In this document: positions 27,493-36,675 of the stretch, piece after piece
Layout: each line of letters starts with the position of its first letter
Numbering within the stretch: position 1 is the first letter of the stretch
Source of the DNA: Bacteroides neonati
GTDB taxonomy: Bacteria > Bacteroidota > Bacteroidia > Bacteroidales > Bacteroidaceae
Assembly (NCBI RefSeq): GCF_000499785.1
Contig: NZ_HG726021.1
Location: 64,717-128,716, forward strand
Direction of reading: 5' to 3'
Length of the DNA stretch: 64,000 bases
Translations under genes and position numbers: made by a program
The notes under the pieces: model-generated
The model's input: the letters and a program-made list of their open reading frames with translations, nothing else
Told to the model about the DNA's origin: nothing
Databases searched by the model: none

Positions 27493-29775
27493 TTATTCAC
27501 TTTTAATAATCTCTGCGGGGTTTAGTCGCGAGATGCGATAGATTTGCCAACTAACCGTTAGCATAATCAACGTCGCAGCTATGAACAACGTACCCAACCA
27601 GTACCAAGGATTGGAATAGTCAAAGAAGTTATCGGTTTCCTGCGATATAATCGTAAAGATTAACAAGGCCAACAGGGTGGTTACTAGCGAAGTTATACTA
27701 AAAAGAATCAAGTATAGTTTACCAAACAGCCAGTAAATATTCCGCATGCCGGCACCATTAATTTTGCGAATAGCGACCTCTTTTTGTCGGCTACGAGTGT
27801 CCATGGAAATGGCTCCCAACAATCCCATAATACTGATACAAATACTGATAAATGCACAAGTCATAAATAATTTTTCCATAATTACATAAGCGTCGATCAT
27901 ATTGTTATCGTTAAGTGTCATCACTTTGTTATCACTATATTCGGGCAAATAGAGATTGAGCTTCGCTTGCAAGGCATCATAGGCTTGTTTTACATCGACT
28001 CCTTCGCTCACACGCACATAAAACCAAGACGGGTTTTCTTTCTCTTCCACAAGATAAACTGTTTGTGGTAAATGCGACTGGTATTCGGCAAGATTGATAA
28101 CGCTGTGCACGAGGTGATCTATTCCGTTGAAGGGCACATAATTCATTGAATCCTGTTGTAGATATTGTTCCATTTCGCGATTGACAATACAGATTGGCTT
28201 TCCTGTTTTAGGCAACTTTTTAATAGGGAAGCCCATCATATCCAAATAGGCAGATGATACAATTCTGATCGTATAGTCTATTTCTTGTTGTTTGTTATTG
28301 GTATAGTGACTTGTATAATAACTGCTCTGTGCATAGTTGTCGTAATAAGGACTTGTCAGAATAAACTGCTTAATTGTAGGCCATTGCTGTTGTATCAATT
28401 GCTCACGTCCTATGCTGAAATATAGAACTCGATCTCTTTCTTCTTTATCCAGAAAGCTGTTAGATAAGTTAGCCTTTGCTACTTGCTTAGAAAGATAGGT
28501 AGCACCAGTTGCGAACAAGAAAGCGATACAGATAAACAACTGAATACCCAGCATCGTATTTCGCAACCGATGTTTGCCCTTGCCGTGCGAACGGAAAGCC
28601 ATGCCCGAAGCTGTTTGGCATTTAATACGCCAAACACTGGTTGCTGCCAATAACATGCAGAGAAGAGTTATATACAGAAAATATTCACTCATCTGCCAAC
28701 TAATATCACGGTAGTTCATGCTAAGTGCTTGACGGATATTGGCCGGTAAACTACCATGTAACATAGGCAATGCCAGTTCTACAAATACCATTGTTAGCAG
28801 AAGCACAGCTACCAATACATATGCCAATTCGCAGAAAAGCAAACAGAAGAGATGCTTCCGGTTAGCTCCCATTGTTTCGCGCAAATGCAACTCGCGATCT
28901 TTGGAAAAGAACCCACCTATCGAGAAATTCATAAAATTAAGTAACCCTGTGAGCATAACCAGAAATCCAATGACGGAGAAAACGATTGCCATCGGTTCTA
29001 TGGTTGTCTTTTCAGAGAGATAGTATAACCGACTATGAATGATGGTCGATTCATTGCCCAAATTGGTTGTTCTCAGTCGTTCGTTAAGCTTTGTTATATC
29101 CATATTCGGATGCAACAAGCAAGTCATGCTGCATTGCGAACGATTCGATTCGATTTCTTCCTCACTCATTCGTCTGAAGAAGTCCACCGGCTTATTGCTA
29201 AAGCTAGTCATAGGCAGATAAGGTTTAATAACCCCAACAATCGTGTAAAACGAGTTTTCTTTTCCGTTTATCGAGAAAGTACTACCTACTGCAGATTTAT
29301 TTCCGAACATGCGCTTAGCAAACTCCTCACTCACTATGACAGCATTGGGCTGGTCAATAAAGGACTGTACGGACCCTTCTACCAATTCGGGTGGATATAC
29401 TATCATAAATTCGCCGTTTACATCGATACTATAAGCGCGCACATTACTCGCTTTGCCCTCTCGTGCTAATGAAATGGTGCTATGTGTACGATAGCCATAC
29501 AATGCAACCCGCTCTATGGCATTTGAGAAGTGTTTACAAAACTCTATGGTTGTCTTTCCTCGGAGTTCAAACTCTCGGTTTCCATCTTGTTTGTATAGCT
29601 TTACCATTTTATTAAATTCGGGAAAGCAAGCATCGCCCCGATACATGGTGCGAAGAAAATAAGTACAGGTCGAAAAACAGATAACACCCAGTGATACACC
29701 GATGATGCTGATAACTGTTCGTACTTTGTACTTCAATAGACTGCGTAAGGAGACTTTTAGATAATGTTTGAGCAT
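27493..29775 (-). CDS. ABC transporter permease, FtsX/MacB type (long form)
   Basis: A 760-residue inner-membrane permease. It starts with the first membrane segment typical of MacB (LKVSLRSLLKYKVRTVISIIGVSLG), followed by a large periplasmic domain (about residues 45-260). Two sets of FtsX core membrane segments follow (about 280-400 and 640-750), with a second periplasmic domain between them (about 440-620). The C-terminus RISRLNPAEIIKSE is the usual FtsX end. It works with the ATPase at 29807-30481, the adaptor and the outer-membrane factor; such systems export peptides, macrolides or lipids. The substrate is unknown. Confidence 0.87.
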   Translation of the reverse strand: MLKHYLKVSLRSLLKYKVRTVISIIGVSLGVICFSTCTYFLRTMYRGDACFPEFNKMVKLYKQDGNREFELRGKTTIEFCKHFSNAIERVALYGYRTHSTISLAREGKASNVRAYSIDVNGEFMIVYPPELVEGSVQSFIDQPNAVIVSEEFAKRMFGNKSAVGSTFSINGKENSFYTIVGVIKPYLPMTSFSNKPVDFFRRMSEEEIESNRSQCSMTCLLHPNMDITKLNERLRTTNLGNESTIIHSRLYYLSEKTTIEPMAIVFSVIGFLVMLTGLLNFMNFSIGGFFSKDRELHLRETMGANRKHLFCLLFCELAYVLVAVLLLTMVFVELALPMLHGSLPANIRQALSMNYRDISWQMSEYFLYITLLCMLLAATSVWRIKCQTASGMAFRSHGKGKHRLRNTMLGIQLFICIAFLFATGATYLSKQVAKANLSNSFLDKEERDRVLYFSIGREQLIQQQWPTIKQFILTSPYYDNYAQSSYYTSHYTNNKQQEIDYTIRIVSSAYLDMMGFPIKKLPKTGKPICIVNREMEQYLQQDSMNYVPFNGIDHLVHSVINLAEYQSHLPQTVYLVEEKENPSWFYVRVSEGVDVKQAYDALQAKLNLYLPEYSDNKVMTLNDNNMIDAYVIMEKLFMTCAFISICISIMGLLGAISMDTRSRQKEVAIRKINGAGMRNIYWLFGKLYLILFSITSLVTTLLALLIFTIISQETDNFFDYSNPWYWLGTLFIAATLIMLTVSWQIYRISRLNPAEIIKSE

Positions 29776-29806
29776 AATTCTCTTTTTGTAAACTTGATAG
29801 ATCTTT

Positions 29807-30481
29807 TTATAAACTTACTTCGGTCACCACGTGTCCGTCGAAGAGGTTAATCACCCGTTCGGCATATCCGGCATCGTGTTGTGAGTGCGTCACCATGATG
29901 ATGGTTGTTCCCTCTTTGTTGAGTTCACTCAACAGTCCCATCACCTCTTTACCATTCTTCGAGTCGAGGTTTCCCGTAGGCTCATCAGCCAGTATGAGTT
30001 TGGGGTTGGCTACCACGGCACGGGCAATGGCTACCCGTTGCTGCTGTCCGCCCGAAAGTTGTTGTGGGAAATGCTTGCTGCGGTGACTGATGGCCATGCG
30101 CTCCATTGCTATCTCTACCCTGCGTTTGCGTTTGGAAGCAGAAATACCCATGTAGAGCAGTGGTAGTTCGATGTTCTCATAAACGTTGAGCTCGTCGATC
30201 AGATTGAAACTCTGAAACACAAAGCCAATTACACCTTTGCGTAGATTGGTACGTTGCGATTCGGTGTACTTCGACACCTCTTTCCCATTGAGGTAATACT
30301 CGCCTTGGGTCGGATTGTCGAGCAGCCCCAAGATATTGAGCAAAGTAGACTTGCCACAGCCCGATGGCCCCATGATGGCTACAAACTCGCCTTCTTTCAC
30401 CTCTACGCTAACTTGGTTGAGTGCGTATGTTTCTACTTCCTCTGTTTTGAAAATCTTTTGTAAATGAATAGTTTTAATCAT
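29807..30481 (-). CDS. ABC transporter ATPase, MacB/LolD type
   Basis: A 224-residue ATPase of the MacB/LolD group. The start at 30481 (MIKTIHLQKIFKTEEVETYAL) is preferred over one 10 codons upstream because it is the family N-terminus. Walker A is GPSGCGKST, the Q-loop is FQSFNLI, the signature is LSGGQQQRVAIARA and Walker B is LILADEPTGNLD, with the H-loop in MVTHSQHD. The permease follows 31 bp downstream. Confidence 0.92.
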   Translation of the reverse strand: MIKTIHLQKIFKTEEVETYALNQVSVEVKEGEFVAIMGPSGCGKSTLLNILGLLDNPTQGEYYLNGKEVSKYTESQRTNLRKGVIGFVFQSFNLIDELNVYENIELPLLYMGISASKRKRRVEIAMERMAISHRSKHFPQQLSGGQQQRVAIARAVVANPKLILADEPTGNLDSKNGKEVMGLLSELNKEGTTIIMVTHSQHDAGYAERVINLFDGHVVTEVSL

Positions 30482-30568
30482 GGTAGTATGTTTTTGAATA
30501 TAATTTGGCACATATCAAGTACCAGAAAGTGTATTTTAAGGTATGCATAATTAGTGGTTTTCGTCGTA

Positions 30569-31819
30569 TTATTTCAATAATAATTCTTCTGCCTCGCCAA
30601 AGGTATCATATCCTGTCGTAACTACCCAATCTCCGGGTTGCAAACCTTCGGCAATTTCATATTGCTGTGGATTTTGACGACCGATGGTCAATGGTACTCG
30701 GGTGGCTTTGCTCTTGGCGGCATTGAGTTTGTAAATCCACTGCCCACCGGTATGCTGATAGAAGTTGCCCCGTGCAACAACGGTGGCTTGTTCGGGCTGC
30801 CCCAATTCGATCTGCACGCGGAAGCTCTTGCCCACACGAACGTTGTCGGGCATTTCGGCTGTGAACACGAGGTCTACGTCGAACATGCGTTCTTTTACTT
30901 CCGGCACTACCTTGGTAATGCGCAACGGATACTTTTTGCCCTGATAGTGAATCGTGGCCGGTAGCCCCGTGGTGATGCGGTCGATGTAGTATTCGCTAAG
31001 CGAGGTGTGAATCTTGTATTGATCGAGCACCTTTATTTCGGCAATGCTTTCGCCCGAAGAGACTTGCTGCCCCGGAGTTACCTTAACAAAGCTAAGCTGT
31101 CCCGTCACGGGAGCTTGTACGATAAGGTTGCTCAGACGCTCTTTGGCTCGTTCGTACTTCTTTTGCTCGCGTAGGCGGTCGTTGATTATCAGGTTTTTGC
31201 GAATAACAGTAACGGCCGAATCGTGGCGTAGACTTTCGCGTTGCAACACGGCATTTCGCTGTTTATAGCCGTACTCGTCGGCCGATACCTCGAGTTGTGC
31301 TTTGCTCTTGATACCCATGCGAAACTCCTCTTTGTCGAGATCGAAACTTTTCTTTAGCCGCGCCAATTCGTAGCTGGTTTGTAGGGTCTGTTGTTGCAGA
31401 TTCAGGCTCTTCTGTTCCATCTCTATCTCCTTTTCGCGGTACGTGATGAGTTGCTTTTCCCAATCATCACGCTGATCGTCGATACTGCGCAGCAAGTCCG
31501 GGTTGGTGAGCACCAGAATGGTATCGCCCTTTTGAAGCAGGCTTCCCTCCTCGGCGATGATATGCTCTACACTACCCTCCTCACGGGTGTTTATTTTGAT
31601 CGTGAGAATAGGCTGCACCAGCCCTTCTACATCGACATACTCCATAAACTTGTCGTTGCGTACTTCGGCTATCTGCACATGAGCCGAGTCGATACGCAGT
31701 TTGCGCGGCCCTGTCGATAGAATGAGCAGGTACACCAGAAAAGCGGTAAAGAGGATACCTCCGGACAGATAGTATTTGTAGCGGAAGTACCAAGGTTTCT
31801 TTTTAATTTTTATATCCAT
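30569..31819 (-). CDS. HlyD-family periplasmic adaptor
   Basis: A 416-residue membrane fusion protein anchored by one N-terminal membrane segment (YYLSGGILFTAFLVYLLIL, about residues 16-34), with no lipobox. A lipoyl-like half domain (EGLVQPILTIKINTREEGSV), a long coiled-coil hairpin (about 125-235), the second lipoyl half (LIVQAPVTGQLSFVKVTPGQ) and beta domains follow. It bridges the FtsX-type permease and the TolC-type channel of this operon. The 87-bp gap to the ATPase gene holds no clear promoter. Confidence 0.88.
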   Translation of the reverse strand: MDIKIKKKPWYFRYKYYLSGGILFTAFLVYLLILSTGPRKLRIDSAHVQIAEVRNDKFMEYVDVEGLVQPILTIKINTREEGSVEHIIAEEGSLLQKGDTILVLTNPDLLRSIDDQRDDWEKQLITYREKEIEMEQKSLNLQQQTLQTSYELARLKKSFDLDKEEFRMGIKSKAQLEVSADEYGYKQRNAVLQRESLRHDSAVTVIRKNLIINDRLREQKKYERAKERLSNLIVQAPVTGQLSFVKVTPGQQVSSGESIAEIKVLDQYKIHTSLSEYYIDRITTGLPATIHYQGKKYPLRITKVVPEVKERMFDVDLVFTAEMPDNVRVGKSFRVQIELGQPEQATVVARGNFYQHTGGQWIYKLNAAKSKATRVPLTIGRQNPQQYEIAEGLQPGDWVVTTGYDTFGEAEELLLK

Positions 31820-31862
31820 GAGTATAGGTTGCTATATATATAATGTATCAATAAATCGTATG

Positions 31863-33335
31863 TCAGTCGATTAGTAACTGCTCGTTTTCGGTGAGCGCCG
31901 TGTTTGTTTCAAAGTCAAAGAGCGTCAGGCTGCGTAGCGTATAGTACAGGCTCCAATAGTTATATAAGGTAGCCAGATAGGCATGCCTAGCAGCATCTTT
32001 CTCGCTGATAGAGGCATTCAGGTCGAGAATGGTCGACTTCCCCAACAGGTAAAGGCGGCGGGCTACATCGTTGCGTCGCAGTGCCGTTTCGTCGGTACGG
32101 GCAGCTATGCGTACACGCTGTGCTTGCAGGTTGAACTGTTTCACGAGTTTGCGGATATTTAACTCAAAGTCCGTTCGGTTCTGTTCTACCTGCGTATAAA
32201 CCAGATCGCGCTTGGAACGTGCCACCCGTACCTGCCCTTTTCCACGTCCCCAGTCGAGTATCGGTAGCGAAATACCCAGACGGATGTATTGCTGATCGAG
32301 CGGACGTTGATAGGCATCGCTTAGCTTTCCGGCCGTCTGCGTGAGCCCGAAGCGTAGGTATACATCGGCTTTTAACCCGGCATTGGCACGAGCCTGTGCT
32401 ACGGAGCTTTCGCTCTCCAGCTTGCGACGCTTCATGTTCTGTATCTCCGGACTGTTCTCGTTGGCTAGCAACAAGGCTTCGGTCAGCACCACTTGGAAGT
32501 GTGGCACGCAATCGTTCACCTTCACCGTTAGTTCCGCATCGTCTTGAATGCCGAGGTACGAGCGCAATGCTTGCATGCAATTATCTACTTCGATACCGGC
32601 ATTCATGCAGTTGGTTTCTTCGGTGAGTTTGTTCAGCTCCAGTTGCAGCATCTCGTTTTCGGTGATGGTACCTATGTTGTATCGCCCCTGTGCATAGTGA
32701 TAAAGGGTATCGGCGTGGGCATAATTGATGGTGGCTGTTTGGTAGTTACTCTGTGCGTTGGCAAGGTCGAAGAATCTTTTGGTAGCTTTCACAGCGACCA
32801 GCTCGAGGGTTTCGACATACGTTTTACGTGCCTCCAGGTAGCGAATCGGTTCTATGCGGCGGTTCCACTTCAGACTATTGTAGCCGAAGAGCGACTGGCG
32901 ATAGCCAAGGTTGACAGGCGATGTTTGCCACGAGGTGGTGCGCTTGCTGAACAAATCCATCCGTTGAGCCGAGGTTTCGAGAAAGAACGTCCCTCCCGTC
33001 CATGATACGTTTTGGGTGAGGCTCAGGGTAAGGTCGGTATTAAGCAGGTTTTGTTCAACGAAATTGACCGATCCGTCGCTCATTGTTATCTTGTTAATGG
33101 CACGATCCAAATAAGGGTTCGAGGTTAGAGACAGCGTAGGCAGGTAGTTGGCTTTATAGTATTTATAGTTCCAGTATTCCGATCGGAAGCTGTGTCGCGC
33201 CGTTTGTGCATCGGGCGATTGATGCTTGGCGAGTGCGATGGTCTGCTCGAGCGTCAGCTCCATGGGTGCAGGTTGCGCCGATAGTCCGATAGCCCAACCG
33301 GCATAGATCGACAGAAATAGTATTTTTACATTCAT
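31863..33335 (-). CDS. TolC-family outer-membrane efflux protein
   Basis: A 490-residue outer-membrane factor, first gene of the ABC efflux operon. The start at 33335 is chosen because it produces a clear signal peptide (MNVKILFLSIYAGWAIGLSA, then QPAPMELT); the open frame extends 34 codons further into what looks like promoter DNA. The mature protein is rich in long helices, with the repeated efflux-domain pattern (LTLEQTIALAKHQSP near the N-terminus, QARANAGLKADVYLRFGLTQ later). A sigma-54-type promoter lies 26 nt upstream of the ATG. Confidence 0.88.
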   Translation of the reverse strand: MNVKILFLSIYAGWAIGLSAQPAPMELTLEQTIALAKHQSPDAQTARHSFRSEYWNYKYYKANYLPTLSLTSNPYLDRAINKITMSDGSVNFVEQNLLNTDLTLSLTQNVSWTGGTFFLETSAQRMDLFSKRTTSWQTSPVNLGYRQSLFGYNSLKWNRRIEPIRYLEARKTYVETLELVAVKATKRFFDLANAQSNYQTATINYAHADTLYHYAQGRYNIGTITENEMLQLELNKLTEETNCMNAGIEVDNCMQALRSYLGIQDDAELTVKVNDCVPHFQVVLTEALLLANENSPEIQNMKRRKLESESSVAQARANAGLKADVYLRFGLTQTAGKLSDAYQRPLDQQYIRLGISLPILDWGRGKGQVRVARSKRDLVYTQVEQNRTDFELNIRKLVKQFNLQAQRVRIAARTDETALRRNDVARRLYLLGKSTILDLNASISEKDAARHAYLATLYNYWSLYYTLRSLTLFDFETNTALTENEQLLID

Positions 33336-33360
33336 GTGTGTTTCTTTTGTAAATATAGTT

Positions 33361-33376
33361 TCAAAAGGCGTGCCAA
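33361..33376 (-). promoter_or_regulatory. Sigma-54 (-24/-12) promoter candidate for the ABC efflux operon
   Basis: On the minus strand the sequence TTGGCACGCCTTTTGA matches TTGGCACG-N4-TTGC at all conserved positions except that the final C of -12 is A. The GG is at 33373-33374. Transcription would begin near 33350, leaving a leader of about 15 nt before the ATG at 33335. The adjacent divergent gene encodes a sigma-54 activator. Confidence 0.65.
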
Positions 33377-33430
33377 GATTATAACTGATTGAATATGAAA
33401 CCGTATGATTGTTTTTAGAGCAGTAAACAG

Positions 33431-33467
33431 TGTGCACTTTCGCACAAAAATAGTGCGAAAGTGCACA
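33431..33467. promoter_or_regulatory. Perfect 15-bp dyad, probable activator-binding site
   Basis: TGTGCACTTTCGCAC (33431-33445) and its exact inverse (33453-33467) with a 7-nt spacer, centred about 100 bp upstream of the expected start at the sigma-54 promoter, the usual place for an enhancer. Confidence 0.5.
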
Positions 33468-33489
33468 CTCAACACATGAATATAATACC

Positions 33490-33497
33490 TATCTTTG
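33490..33497 (+). promoter_or_regulatory. Candidate -7 element of the response regulator gene
   Basis: TATCTTTG on the plus strand matches the Bacteroidetes -7 consensus, about 153 nt before the ATG at 33650. The leader would include the repeated GGTCGGACGAT elements. Confidence 0.4.
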
Positions 33498-33524
33498 TCG
33501 CAGGGCGGAACGGATACAATAAAA

Positions 33525-33601
33525 GGGTCGGACGATATGGGGCGGATGGTCGGGACCTTTGCTCCTTATCGTCCGACCATCATAGGCAAATCATCCGACC
33601 C
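33525..33601. repeat. Three copies of GGTCGGAYGAT in the divergent regulatory region
   Basis: GGGTCGGACGAT at 33525-33536 on plus, and the same word on minus at 33568-33578 (ATCGTCCGACC on plus) and, with C to T, at 33590-33601 (ATCATCCGACCC on plus). A weaker partial copy (GGTCGGGAC) lies at 33548-33556. They could bind the response regulator or fold as a hairpin in its leader RNA. Confidence 0.55.
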
Positions 33602-33649
33602 TTTGCCTGTATGATAGCTCGATTCTAATAAGAAAAACAGATAAAGAGA

Positions 33650-35017
33650 ATGAAACAACTGGGAAAAATACTCATTGTAGATGATAACGAAGATGTGCTC
33701 TTCGCCCTTAACTTACTGCTCGAGCCATTGGCCGAGAAGATCAAAGTAAGCACTTCGCCCGACCGGGTAGAACACTTTATGACTACCTTCGAACCGGATA
33801 TCGTGTTGCTCGATATGAATTTTAGTCGCGACGCCATCAGCGGACAAGAGGGCTTTGAAAGTTTAGAACAGATATTGAAAATAGACCCTCAAGCCATCGT
33901 TATTTTCATGACCGCTTATGCCGATACCGAAAAGGCTGTGCGCGCCATCAAAGCCGGAGCGATTGACTTTATCTCGAAGCCTTGGGAGAAAGAAAAGCTG
34001 CTGGCAACCCTTATCTCGGGCATGCGGCTGCGACAATCCAACCGCGAGGTCAATCTGCTCAAAGAACAAGTCGAGGCACTCAGCCTGCAAGGTATGGCCG
34101 ATGATGAGATCATTGGAGAATCGCCTGCCATGAGAGAGGTCTTCGATACGGTTCGTAAACTGACTGAAACCGATGCCAACATCCTGATATTGGGCGAAAA
34201 CGGAACCGGAAAGGATGTCATCGCTCGCCTGCTTTATCGTAACTCATCCCGGCACGGCCGGCCGTTTGTTACCATCGATCTGGGTAGCATCCCCGAACAA
34301 CTTTTTGAAAGTGAGCTTTTTGGTTATGAGAAAGGAGCCTTCACCGATGCCCGCAAAGCAAAGGCGGGACGTATGGAGGTGGCCACAGGAGGCACCTTGT
34401 TTCTGGATGAGATAGGTAACCTGTCGCTTCCGATGCAAGCCAAACTGCTGACCGCTATTGAAAAACAACAGATCAACCGGCTGGGTGCTACACAATCCGT
34501 ACCGATTGATGTGCGGCTTATTTGTGCCACCAATGCCGATATACGCCAAATGGTGAGCGACGGCAGTTTCCGGCAAGACCTGCTGTACCGCGTCAATACC
34601 ATCGAAATACATATTCCCGCCTTGCGCGAAAGAGGAAACGATATTCTACTATTGGCCGACTTCTTCCTAAAACGTTATGCACGTAAATATAAGAAGGAGA
34701 TGAGCGGTCTGACACGCGAAGCGAAAAGTAAATTACTAAAATATGCCTGGCCGGGCAATGTACGGGAACTACAACACGCCATGGAAAGAGCGGTTATTCT
34801 GGGAGATGGATCGCTACTGAAACCAGAGAACTTTCAGTTTCATGCTGCTCAGCGTATGCGGAAAGACGACGACGAGCCCTTAAACCTTGAACAACTGGAG
34901 CGTAAAGCGATCGAAAAAGCGTTGCGATTGAGTCGTGGAAACATGACACAGGCTGCCGAATTCTTAGGGATTACCCGCTTTGCCCTGTATCGTAAACTCG
35001 AAAAATTAGGCTTATGA
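33650..35017 (+). CDS. NtrC-type sigma-54-dependent response regulator
   Basis: A 455-residue regulator. Receiver domain: residues 1-125, with Asp11-Asp12, the phosphorylated Asp55 (IVLLDMNFS) and Lys110 (SKPW). AAA+ sigma-54 activation domain: residues 153-390, with Walker A GENGTGKD (182-189), the sigma-54 contact loop GAFTDA (229-234, instead of the usual GAFTGA) and Walker B LFLDEIGN (250-257). Fis-type helix-turn-helix: residues 415-455 (NMTQAAEFLGITRFALYRKL). It overlaps the sensor kinase gene by 4 bp and is divergent from the efflux operon, which it very likely activates. Confidence 0.93.
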   Translation: MKQLGKILIVDDNEDVLFALNLLLEPLAEKIKVSTSPDRVEHFMTTFEPDIVLLDMNFSRDAISGQEGFESLEQILKIDPQAIVIFMTAYADTEKAVRAIKAGAIDFISKPWEKEKLLATLISGMRLRQSNREVNLLKEQVEALSLQGMADDEIIGESPAMREVFDTVRKLTETDANILILGENGTGKDVIARLLYRNSSRHGRPFVTIDLGSIPEQLFESELFGYEKGAFTDARKAKAGRMEVATGGTLFLDEIGNLSLPMQAKLLTAIEKQQINRLGATQSVPIDVRLICATNADIRQMVSDGSFRQDLLYRVNTIEIHIPALRERGNDILLLADFFLKRYARKYKKEMSGLTREAKSKLLKYAWPGNVRELQHAMERAVILGDGSLLKPENFQFHAAQRMRKDDDEPLNLEQLERKAIEKALRLSRGNMTQAAEFLGITRFALYRKLEKLGL

Positions 35018-36294
35018 AACGATATGCAGTACTGGTAACGATTCATATTATACTGATAACCACCTTTTCCATCACAGCCTATGTTTTGTGTGAAAAGCAA
35101 TTGTGGTTTAGCTCTCTACTCGCCATCGTCTTGTTGATTGCTACCGGCATAGATTTATACCTGATGCAAATGAAGCAGACGGCGATGATGCATCGTTTGG
35201 TAGATAGTATTCGCTTCAATGACCTGACCCAGACCTTTCAGCCTCCGTTTAGGGATCGCTCGATGCGGGAGCTTGCCGAAGAACTGTCGCAAGTCATAAA
35301 GAGCTTTCGCAGCCAATTGCTCGACGAGGAGGTGAAGCATCAATTCTACGAGAATCTGCTTAATAAGGTTGACACCGCGGTGCTGGTAGCAGATAGAAAT
35401 GGCTGTGTGTTATGGATGAATCAGGCTGCAACGACGCAATTGGGGCAGGAACCACAGCTTCCGGCAGAGCTATTGAAAGTTCCCATCCGCGAGGCACAAG
35501 TGATCGGTATTCACCGAAATGGAGTATTGCAGGAGATGGCTATTTCTTCTACTCTTTTCGTAGCACAAGGCAAAGAGCAATTGCTAATCAACCTAAAAAA
35601 CATTCACTCGGTACTCGAACGCAATGAAATGGAGGCTTGGCAGAAGTTGATACGCGTGCTGACCCATGAGATCATGAACTCCATCACCCCTATCATCTCT
35701 TTATCGGATACGCTTACCGAGCGATCTGCTTCTCAATCCATGAATGAGAATGAATATCGGATCATGTTGCAGGCCATGCAAACCATCCACCGGAGAAGCA
35801 AAGGGCTATTGGATTTTGTCGAGAACTACCGCAGGCTAACGCGTATTCCCCGACCGGTATGCACGTATGTGAATGGAAATGAGCTCTTATCCGATTTACA
35901 GAAGCTTTTTATGGAGGCCGATATTCGCTTTCAACTACCGGAAGAAGAACTTACCTTGTATATTGATCGCGCGCAAATAGAACAAATCGTCATCAACCTA
36001 ATAAAGAATGCACGAGAAGCATGTATACGCATCTCTCATCCCGAAATAACGGTGAACCTTGCTAAAGATGCATTTGGAAGTATTGTATTAACGGTTCGAG
36101 ACAATGGAGAAGGCATACTGCCCGAGGTTATGGATAAAATCTTTGTTCCGTTCTTTACCACCAAGACTACCGGATCGGGAATTGGCCTTAGCCTATGCAA
36201 ACAACTCATGAATCTACATGGTGGCACCATAACGGCTTGCTCGGAAAAAGGAAAAGGAAGCTGCTTTACGCTGACTTTTCCGCATCATGCATAG
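35014..36294 (+). CDS. Sensor histidine kinase
   Basis: A 426-residue kinase partner of the NtrC-type regulator. Two membrane segments at about residues 8-25 and 33-52 leave almost no periplasmic loop, so it probably senses signals in the membrane or cytoplasm. A PAS-like domain lies at about 110-200. The phospho-acceptor is His218 (RVLTHEIMNSITP). The ATPase domain has the N-box INLIKNAREAC near 325 and G-boxes DNGEGILP and GSGIGLSLC. It is translationally coupled (ATGA) to the regulator. Confidence 0.9.
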   Translation: MKRYAVLVTIHIILITTFSITAYVLCEKQLWFSSLLAIVLLIATGIDLYLMQMKQTAMMHRLVDSIRFNDLTQTFQPPFRDRSMRELAEELSQVIKSFRSQLLDEEVKHQFYENLLNKVDTAVLVADRNGCVLWMNQAATTQLGQEPQLPAELLKVPIREAQVIGIHRNGVLQEMAISSTLFVAQGKEQLLINLKNIHSVLERNEMEAWQKLIRVLTHEIMNSITPIISLSDTLTERSASQSMNENEYRIMLQAMQTIHRRSKGLLDFVENYRRLTRIPRPVCTYVNGNELLSDLQKLFMEADIRFQLPEEELTLYIDRAQIEQIVINLIKNAREACIRISHPEITVNLAKDAFGSIVLTVRDNGEGILPEVMDKIFVPFFTTKTTGSGIGLSLCKQLMNLHGGTITACSEKGKGSCFTLTFPHHA

Positions 36295-36387
36295 AAATGC
36301 AGCATTATACCTAAAAAAAATGCCTGCTGCAAATGTGTGACGATCAGTGTATTGAAAATTAAATAGAAAAAAAGTTCTGTCAGGGTA

Positions 36388-36417
36388 TTGTTAATTAAAA
36401 AATACTCTCTATCTTTG
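36388..36417 (+). promoter_or_regulatory. Promoter of the tRNA-Pro pair
   Basis: TTG at 36388-36390, a 19-nt spacer and TATCTTTG at 36410-36417 match the Bacteroidetes housekeeping promoter. The first tRNA begins 33 nt after the -7 box. Confidence 0.6.
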
Positions 36418-36449
36418 CATCGCTTTAAAGGAAAAAGCCCCCACACATT

Positions 36450-36524
36450 CGGGGTGTAGCGCAGTCCGGTTAGCGCACCTGCTTTGGGAGCAGGGGGTCG
36501 TGGGTTCGAATCCCGCTACCCCGA
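36450..36524 (+). tRNA. tRNA-Pro (TGG), copy 1
   Basis: A 75-nt cloverleaf. The acceptor stem CGGGGTG pairs with TACCCCG, the discriminator is A, and the anticodon loop TTTGGGA carries TGG at 36485-36487, stem CCTGC/GCAGG. The T arm contains GGTTCGAATCC. CCA is not encoded. Confidence 0.96.
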
Positions 36525-36557
36525 CGATCAGCAGAGAGGGCATTTCTTTAAAGTTTT

Positions 36558-36632
36558 CGGGGTGTAGCGCAGTCCGGTTAGCGCACCTGCTTTGGGAGCA
36601 GGGGGTCGTGGGTTCGAATCCCGCTACCCCGA
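36558..36632 (+). tRNA. tRNA-Pro (TGG), copy 2
   Basis: Identical over all 75 nt (and the following C) to copy 1, 33 bp downstream. The flanks differ, apart from TTCGG just before each. It is the last gene before the prophage integrase, so its 3' end is the probable attachment site. Confidence 0.96.
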
Positions 36633-36675
36633 CAAAAGTCAAGTGATTGACAAGCAGTTATTTATAATGGTGTTG

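Noticed and set aside
36409..36642. A minus-strand frame of 77 codons with a repeated GVAGFEPTTPCSQSR unit
   Set aside because: It is the antisense of the two tRNA-Pro genes, a well-known false protein; the repeat reflects the two tRNA copies.
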